From assembly GCF_020740795.1 (NCBI RefSeq), contig NC_067304.1, forward strand, positions 4,516,056 to 4,580,055: DNA of 64,000 nucleotides, given 5' to 3'. Position 1 is the stretch's first letter; the number at the start of each line of letters is the position of its first letter. Positions 60,101 through 64,000 of the stretch are shown piece after piece. Below the pieces are notes generated by a model. The model was given only the letters and a program-made list of their open reading frames with translations. It did no database searches and had not been told where the DNA came from. The position numbers and the translations under genes were made by a program. Origin of the DNA: Apus apus. Its lineage: Eukaryota > Chordata > Aves > Apodiformes > Apodidae.

Positions 60101-60455
60101 AAGCAGGGAAAACCCAGCAATTATTAACACCTCTATAGAGATGGCAATTCAAAATGGTTACCTTCCCAAACTGGGTCCTGCAAAAGTTAATGGGACAAGG
60201 AAAAAAAAAGTCTTTTCAGCCCTCCTTAATACCTCAGAGTTCTTTGACCCATATAGCCCTTGATATTTCCCAGAGCTAGTGGAATTGTTATGTATATTTT
60301 TATACGTTTGTTTGTGTGTATGCATGTGTACACAAACACACACAAACACCCCCGGTACCTTCAATTGAAGAGTTCATGTCCGTTTTGCAGATCTGGATGA
60401 TGTCTCCCCTGACAAACCAGCAGTGATGGAGGACACTGGGCAGTACCAGCGCTGA
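41690..60455 (+). CDS. MFSD4A: MFSD4A (major facilitator superfamily domain-containing 4A), full coding span in 10 exons
   Basis: MFSD4A (SLC60A1) is an orphan 12-TM transporter of the major facilitator superfamily in cell membranes; its substrate is not established. Exons: 41690-41919, 47765-47963, 48099-48338, 53827-53998, 55624-55739, 56780-56953, 58281-58428, 59059-59129, 59271-59391, 60391-60455. All phases agree and the frame is intact, giving 511 aa against 514 in human. Strong matches include [41 protein letters not shown], [13 protein letters not shown] and [20 protein letters not shown]. Three NxS/T sequons lie in the TM5-TM6 loop (Asn173, 177, 196). The start at 41690 aligns with the human start; an in-frame upstream ATG at 41561 would add 43 residues of low-complexity sequence. 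Confidence 0.96.
46227..46292. repeat. 22-bp tandem triplication
   Basis: Three perfect consecutive copies of a 22-bp unit (starts at 46227, 46249, 46271; each begins GGGAGGGACTGTGCTGGGAG). Confidence 0.95.
46480..47230 (+). promoter_or_regulatory. MFSD4A: CpG-rich block in MFSD4A intron 1 (candidate alternative promoter or enhancer)
   Basis: CpG and GC content are well above the flanking intron over about 750 bp, ending some 530 bp before exon 2, and a 15-bp minisatellite is inside. Transcription from here would give a product lacking exon 1 (TM1-TM2) or needing a new first exon. None with a clear ATG and donor was identified. Confidence 0.3.
46953..47012. repeat. 15-bp minisatellite, four copies
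   Basis: Four consecutive exact copies of GCCCCTGCCCGCACC. Confidence 0.97.
47546..47600. repeat. 23-bp tandem duplication plus partial third copy
   Basis: Two exact copies (47546-47568, 47569-47591) of a unit beginning GTGTGGAGCTATGGGGGTGC, followed by a 9-bp partial copy. Confidence 0.95.
47765..47963 (+). CDS. MFSD4A: MFSD4A coding exon 2
   Basis: Residues 77-143. Holds TM3 ([19 protein letters not shown]) and TM4 ([20 protein letters not shown]), then [19 protein letters not shown]. The GCIDT...MQL block is strongly conserved. Phase 2 in, phase 0 out, donor gtgagc. Confidence 0.95.
48099..48338 (+). CDS. MFSD4A: MFSD4A coding exon 3
   Basis: Eighty codons, residues 144-223. TM5 is [21 protein letters not shown] long hydrophilic loop follows with three N-glycosylation sequons (NST 173, NAS 177, NLS 196), diverged from mammals. 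TM6 begins at [12 protein letters not shown]. Phase 0 both ends. Confidence 0.95.
49435..49600. promoter_or_regulatory. candidate conserved non-coding element in MFSD4A intron 3
   Basis: An abrupt change to unique, AT-rich, CpG-retaining sequence with homeobox-type cores (TTAATTAC near 49438, TTTTAATTACG near 49481, CTAATTTAATTC near 49529). It is unlike the GC-rich intron around it. Function is inference from composition only. Confidence 0.25.
49786..49827. repeat. 21-bp tandem duplication
   Basis: Two adjacent copies (49786-49806, 49807-49827) of a unit beginning CCCAGGAATACTGCAGGGAG, with the last base varying. Confidence 0.95.
52020..52340. promoter_or_regulatory. candidate regulatory block: 19-bp palindrome with a STAT-type core, and G-run
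   Basis: At 52137-52155 lies CATTGTTCCCAGAACAATG, 8-bp perfect inverted arms with a 3-bp spacer. It includes TTCCCAGAA (52142-52150), which fits the STAT/GAS consensus TTCNNNGAA, and two SOX-type AACAATG half sites. At 52187-52211 G-runs of six, four and four, then GG and GGG, form a potential G-quadruplex. The surrounding 300 bp are unique and AT-rich. Whether any factor binds is unknown. Confidence 0.25.
52619..53040 (-). mobile_element. CR1 LINE, 5'-truncated, about 420 bp
   Basis: The reverse complement carries the canonical CR1 3' region: tggaggagactgaggggcga, cctcatcaacg, aggaagaacttctttactgt, gacaggctgcccagagaggc, gtggagtctcctcactggag, and the tail ggtcccttccaacccctaag then atcctgtgat. 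Divergence looks low to moderate. It inserted in MFSD4A intron 3 antisense to the gene. Confidence 0.95.
53827..53998 (+). CDS. MFSD4A: MFSD4A coding exon 4
   Basis: Residues 224-281. Finishes TM6 ([16 protein letters not shown]) and starts the central cytoplasmic loop ([20 protein letters not shown]), which is acidic and variable. Donor G|GTGAGC, phase 1. Confidence 0.94.
53999..55623 (+). other. MFSD4A: MFSD4A intron 4, nothing else seen
   Basis: A 1.6-kb GT-AG intron ending tttttcaccag. No repeat family or exon recognised. Confidence 0.8.
55624..55739 (+). CDS. MFSD4A: MFSD4A coding exon 5
   Basis: Residues 281-319: [20 protein letters not shown], then [19 protein letters not shown], which is TM7. 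Phase 1 in, phase 0 out with donor gtgagt. Confidence 0.94.
55740..56779 (+). other. MFSD4A: MFSD4A intron 5, nothing else seen
   Basis: A 1.0-kb GT-AG intron, unique sequence. Confidence 0.8.
56780..56953 (+). CDS. MFSD4A: MFSD4A coding exon 6
   Basis: Fifty-eight codons, residues 320-377: [40 protein letters not shown] (TM8), [18 protein letters not shown]. The GR.(I/L)SIP motif after TM8 is the MFS loop equivalent and is intact. Confidence 0.96.
56954..58280 (+). other. MFSD4A: MFSD4A intron 6, contains a CR1 copy
   Basis: A 1.3-kb GT-AG intron (gtaagg...gttcacag). A sense CR1 tail lies within; the rest is unique. Confidence 0.8.
57637..57950 (+). mobile_element. CR1 LINE 3' fragment, about 310 bp
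   Basis: Sense-strand CR1 blocks: gagaggttggtgctggtctt, gcttcaagctgcaacagggc, aggttcaggctggacattag, gagtggttggacactggaac, gggaggtggtggagtcacca, and gatggttggactcagtgatc, ending aaggttctgtgattctat. The sequence differs clearly from the copy at 52.6 kb, so a different CR1 subfamily. Confidence 0.93.
58281..58428 (+). CDS. MFSD4A: MFSD4A coding exon 7
   Basis: Residues 378-427: [20 protein letters not shown] (TM9/10), then [20 protein letters not shown] and [10 protein letters not shown]. Very similar to mammals. Donor G|GTGAGC, phase 1. Confidence 0.96.
58429..59058 (+). other. MFSD4A: MFSD4A intron 7, nothing else seen
   Basis: A 630-nt GT-AG intron, unique sequence. Confidence 0.8.
59059..59129 (+). 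CDS. MFSD4A: MFSD4A coding exon 8
   Basis: Residues 427-450, [20 protein letters not shown] then VGS (TM11). Phase 1 in, phase 0 out, donor gtaagt. Confidence 0.95.
59271..59391 (+). CDS. MFSD4A: MFSD4A coding exon 9
   Basis: Residues 451-491: [20 protein letters not shown], then [20 protein letters not shown]. This is TM12 and the start of the cytoplasmic tail. Donor G|GTAAGA, phase 1. Confidence 0.95.
59392..60390 (+). other. MFSD4A: MFSD4A last intron, contains a CR1 tail
   Basis: A 1.0-kb GT-AG intron (gtaaga...ccgttttgcag), with a minus-strand CR1 tail and a short CA/TG-rich stretch near 60310-60350. Confidence 0.8.
60033..60110 (-). mobile_element. CR1 LINE 3' tail fragment
   Basis: About 78 bp: on the + strand aatcacagaatgcattgggt, tggaagggacccttaaaggc, catctagtccagccccc. 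This is the reverse complement of the CR1 terminal GATGGCCTTTAAGGGTCCC / TTCCAACCC / TTCTGTGATT motif. Confidence 0.9.
60391..60455 (+). CDS. MFSD4A: MFSD4A coding exon 10 (stop codon)
   Basis: Completes Asp then [20 protein letters not shown] and TGA at 60453-60455. The tail is short and variable, but the final YQR matches the mammalian end (ECYQR), which supports the model. Confidence 0.93.
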
Positions 60456-62080
60456 GGACGTGGCCGAGGCTCTAGACAAGCAATAAAGAACACACAGTTA
60501 AGCATTACTATTAAGGATGATTTCACTTTTAAAGACTGAATCATGCAAGTTCTCTGCAATCAAAAGCACATGGGACTGGGTAAGTCAGAATCAAGGAAAC
60601 ATCCTCACACTGCATCGAGCTAAACACGAGCTGCCCCTGCCACAGCTACCAAAAAGAAGAATGAGCATCAGCCTGACCCCGTGGTGAAAGGCTGTGGGGT
60701 TTGGCAGGGCTGAGGGGAACAGCCCCCCTGCAAATGAACTTTCTTACCAATTCAGGATGGAGGGTGGGAAGGGATTCTCTCTGTTCCAGAGGTAGGGCTG
60801 AGATCTCCTGGCCTAGTCATTGAACTCAACAGATTGTCCCTTTGGCCTGGGAGGTGCAGAAGCCTCTACAATGAGCAGCACAAGCCTGGATTTGAATTAA
60901 GTTTTGTGCAACACTGACTTGAGCATCTGTCACCTACATGAAGACTTCCACGGGGGGGGGGGAATAAACTGCACAACTGGTGGAACTCCCCAGGTGCACA
61001 GTGGTAGCAGGACCTGTTGATATTTGCACAGTTGATTCTTGTATATTACACAGACATGTTCACTGAGACAGTGTCTTTTCCAGCATGCTTGGGCCTCTTG
61101 ATTATTAAAATCATTAGCTTTATTATTTTTTTTAAGAGAAGTCAAGAATGACTCGTGATGGTTTGTTTTTTTGCTTTAAGTCACTAGTTTAGCTGCTCCA
61201 GTTGCAGTCTCTTTTGAGGGTGGTTTTATTTCTAGCTTCCAGTTGAAGCTTAAACAGGTATTTGGGAGCCAGTCCCCAGCTGCTTTATCTGTGCAATACT
61301 GAGGATACAGGTGCCTTCTGCAAGGTACTCACACCCACTCATGGCCTGTTACAAGCTCTGAAGAAAGGACTGGCTTTAGCAGAGTGCAAAGCCCCACACC
61401 AGCTGTTTCTTCAGTGAGTGATTGGACATGGATTTTTTTTGCTGTAACTGCTGTACGTGGATGTACATGTGTGTATATAAAGCAGTGAGTAATTAAAGGT
61501 GGTTGATTGCTAGACTGGACTTGGGTAACTTCAGCTGTTTCTGGCCAGGACTATCAGCTAAGTAATAAATTATCATAGTATACTTGTAATATTAACATAA
61601 TTGTTAACTAATTAGCTAATTATTTAACAACATCACCAGTTCTGGCTTTCAAACTCAGCCTGAACCTACCAGCTGTTTTAAACTGTCCTCAGCATTTTTA
61701 TTTTTCCAAGCAGTAAATCTTACCTTCCAGAAAGTGTCTTCACAAGGCTCTGCAGAAGCCTCGGGACAAGCAGGCTGGGTGAGCTGACCCTGTGCACCCG
61801 GGGCTGAGGGCACAGGAGGCCGGTCCAAGAAGGAGGTAAATGCAGCTGAATCCTGGGCTGAACTCATCCCTGAGCAGCCCTCCTGCCTCGCAGCCCGGGC
61901 AGCCTGGGCTGTAGTTCTTCTCTGGCACCACAGGATGACACTGTTACTCTGGGAGAGATCCCGAATGCAGGAAGTGTCTCCTGCAAAACCCATTTGCAGC
62001 CAAAATCTCCCCCCCCCGATCAGTCCTTAGTCCCTCCATCCCTGTTCAGAGGAAATGAGCACAAAACAACACAAGGAGGG
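60456..62080 (+). other. MFSD4A: MFSD4A 3' UTR and MFSD4A/ELK4 convergent spacer
   Basis: Noncoding sequence after the stop. An AATAAA follows within 30 nt (60482-60487), another is at 60963-60968 after a G11 run, and further candidates lie at 61492-61497 (ATTAAA) and 61564-61569. Which site is used cannot be read here. An AT-rich stretch near 61560-61630 has repeated TTAACTAATTAG-type strings. Confidence 0.6.
60482..60487 (+). terminator. MFSD4A: proximal poly(A) signal AATAAA for MFSD4A
   Basis: Canonical hexamer 27 nt after the stop codon. Use would give an unusually short 3' UTR; the later hexamers at 60963 and 61564 are alternatives. Confidence 0.4.
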
Positions 62081-62519
62081 CGTTTATTTTGAAAGAAGTC
62101 TACTCAGATGACACAGATCTCACAGCAGGGACTGTCTGCTATTAATAAAAAAAAGTAAGTATCTGGTGATGTCCTGGCAGGGTCACCAGCTGAAGGTGCT
62201 GCCAGGATCAGGTTTCTTTTGTTAGACTGTCCTTAACAATCCAACTCTCCACCTTCCTCTCAGCACCAGCTGGAGTCACTCACCAAAGGAAATTCCCACC
62301 AGGAGAGACTATCCCTGAGGTGGCAAAAAAAGCCTGAGCTGTGCCACAGAGCCAGGAGATGGGAAGGGCCAGGTCAGCTCAGGGGCTGGTAACTCCTCAT
62401 CACCACCCCCTCGAGCTGCTCTGCAGCTGCAACTTTCCATTTCCTCTACTGAAACAAACCAAAAAAAACAACCACCCCACAACAAACCAATCAAAAGATC
62501 CGAAACTTTGTTAAAAATA

Positions 62520-62525
62520 TTTATT
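62520..62525 (-). terminator. minus-strand poly(A) signal AATAAA
   Basis: TTTATT on the + strand, within an AT-rich block rich in T-runs on the + strand. Candidate 3' end for the gene entering from the right; the site at 62083-62088 is the more distal alternative. Confidence 0.35.
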
Positions 62526-63405
62526 TAAAAAAATACAATTGTTTTGCATGTCTGGTTGCACATAACTATTAACATATGATTGACTTGAATAATTTGCTAC
62601 AATGCTTTTTTTTTTTTTTTTAAAGCCAGCTTGCATTATACAAAGCAAATCCCTCTGTCAGTTCTTACATAAAATAGTTTTCTTTAACTATTCCCACCCC
62701 ATTTTTTTTAATTATTTTTTTTTTAAAAAAAGATTGCAATACATTGATTTAATTTTTTGTTTGTTTTTTTTTTGTGTTGTTTTGTTTTTTTTTTTTGCAC
62801 ATAAAAATTGAAGCAATAGAAAAGTCACCTGATTTCTCAGGAAAGACCTTCATGATGTTTGAATAACAACTGCCAACCTGCCACTCGTCCAAAGCAGCAT
62901 TTGTTACTCTGAAGTGTCATTCCAGTGCACTTCCTCCAAAGTAAGTTTTTGCATCTTGGAACTTTGCCTCCAAAATTGTATTCAAACCTGAAATGTGTTC
63001 AAATAACTGCATATCTGCTATAAATCAAGTTGATCAGACTTGTCAGTACAATATCAACACGCTGAAGGTCTTTCTAACGTGATCTTGGAAGGTTAAATAA
63101 AAGCAAATTTAGTAACACTGAACAATTACTGAAAACTTTGGCTATTTATGTACTTGCATTACATACCAGCATTTTATTTTTATTTTTTTTTAAACACAAT
63201 GGCATTAAGATACTCTTATTATAAGGTGTTATTTTCAAATAAAGGTTAGACTGAGAAGCTGTTCTCTCCCAGGCAAGTTCCCCCAGCTGCAACAAAGCGC
63301 TGCAGGTTCCAGCTGTCTGAAAAAGACAGTGTCTTGAAAAAGCCTCCAGTGCAGGAAGGTAAGACACTCACTACAACATAACTTGCTTTGTCTCTTGACT
63401 TGGTG

Positions 63406-63440
63406 CTATATATAAATATATATATATATTTATAATTTTA
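63406..63440. repeat. (TA)n-rich simple repeat
   Basis: A run of TATA/AATA dinucleotides (tatatataaatatatatata) inside the AT-rich right-hand block. Confidence 0.8.
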
Positions 63441-64000
63441 AATGCAATTCTGTTCTGGAAAGAGTAGCAGAAATCATTATCGCCGCTGCTTTCACTAGAA
63501 TTGTCATCACTAACAGTTCTACTAAAATCACAGGACAGTAAAATGGAATCCATTCCAGAGTTAAAAAGTAAGTTAAGAGACATGAGTGGCTGCTCTGAGA
63601 TGTCAGAGCTGCTGGAGTATAAAAAGCACTCCAGACATCACCTTGCTGATCTGCAAAGAACCCCGTTAACCTACAAGCTCCATTACGGAGTGAACGCTAA
63701 AGGCATCAGAAAGTCACTTTCCAAAACAGATGTGCACCCCCCAAAATAAACAGAACTGTCACCACAGCTGGTTAGGTTGATTTGGTTCTCTAAAATTTAA
63801 CTGAAACGACTCTATCTGACCACAGCTACAAAGCTGCACAGAGCAGTCTCAGCTGTTCTAAGTCAGAGCAGTTGCAGTGAAGCCAACAGATCTATTCCCA
63901 TTTCCAAGCTCCTGGCAAACAAGTCCCATCTGCCACCAGCTCACTCGAAGGTTCCCAGAATTCCCAAGACAAAGTCTCATGCTGGTTAACAATCCCTGTT

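Larger units (their letters stand above)
62083..64000 (-). other. ELK4: probable 3' UTR of the convergent neighbour (ELK4 by synteny)
   Basis: AT-rich, homopolymer-rich sequence with minus-strand AATAAA signals at 62083-62088 and 62520-62525 (seen as TTTATT on the + strand). In other amniotes ELK4 lies tail-to-tail with MFSD4A and has a long 3' UTR. No ETS domain or other ELK4 coding sequence is in the window, so the symbol rests on gene order alone. Confidence 0.35.

Overview
The window is ordinary vertebrate nuclear DNA, almost certainly from a bird. The signs are long spliced genes with GT-AG introns and CpG-island promoters, several chicken-repeat-1 (CR1) LINE tails, worn MIR-like SINEs, short introns and fairly high GC. 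The two recognisable protein genes are neighbours in the same order and orientation as in other amniotes, on a segment carried in chicken by a microchromosome. No bacterial, viral or CRISPR-like feature was seen.

Layout. Positions 1-600 are flanking DNA with no gene seen. A CpG island (about 610-1550), holding an 18-bp minisatellite and a candidate noncoding first exon with a donor at 1301, is the likely CDK18 promoter. A roughly 18-kb first intron follows, with worn SINEs, a tRNA-like relic and a CpG patch carrying an RFX X-box-like palindrome. CDK18 (PCTAIRE-3 protein kinase) is on the + strand in 15 coding exons from 19458 to 31868. Its reading frame closes to 473 codons plus stop if one extra C in a C7 run at 29408-29414 is discounted; read literally, the kinase is truncated. 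One intron (25738-26133) uses a GC donor.

Positions 31869 to about 41300 hold the CDK18 3' UTR and intergenic DNA, including a 0.64-kb pentamer-phased satellite, a CR1 tail and MIR-like relics. MFSD4A (orphan 12-TM major facilitator transporter, also SLC60A1) runs + strand from 41690 to 60455 in 10 coding exons, giving an intact 511-aa product from a CpG-island promoter (about 41330-42180). Its introns hold CR1 copies, minisatellites, a CpG-rich block before exon 2, and two unique AT-rich blocks that look like candidate conserved non-coding elements.

After 60455 come the MFSD4A 3' UTR and then AT-rich DNA with minus-strand poly(A) signals (about 62080-64000). By known synteny this is probably the 3' UTR of the convergent gene ELK4, but no coding exon of it lies in the window.

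The two genes are adjacent but show no evidence of working together: one encodes a cyclin-dependent kinase and the other a membrane transporter. I found no previously undescribed system. The most useful observations are the CDK18 frameshift, the GC-AG intron, the phase-locked pentamer array and the candidate regulatory palindromes.
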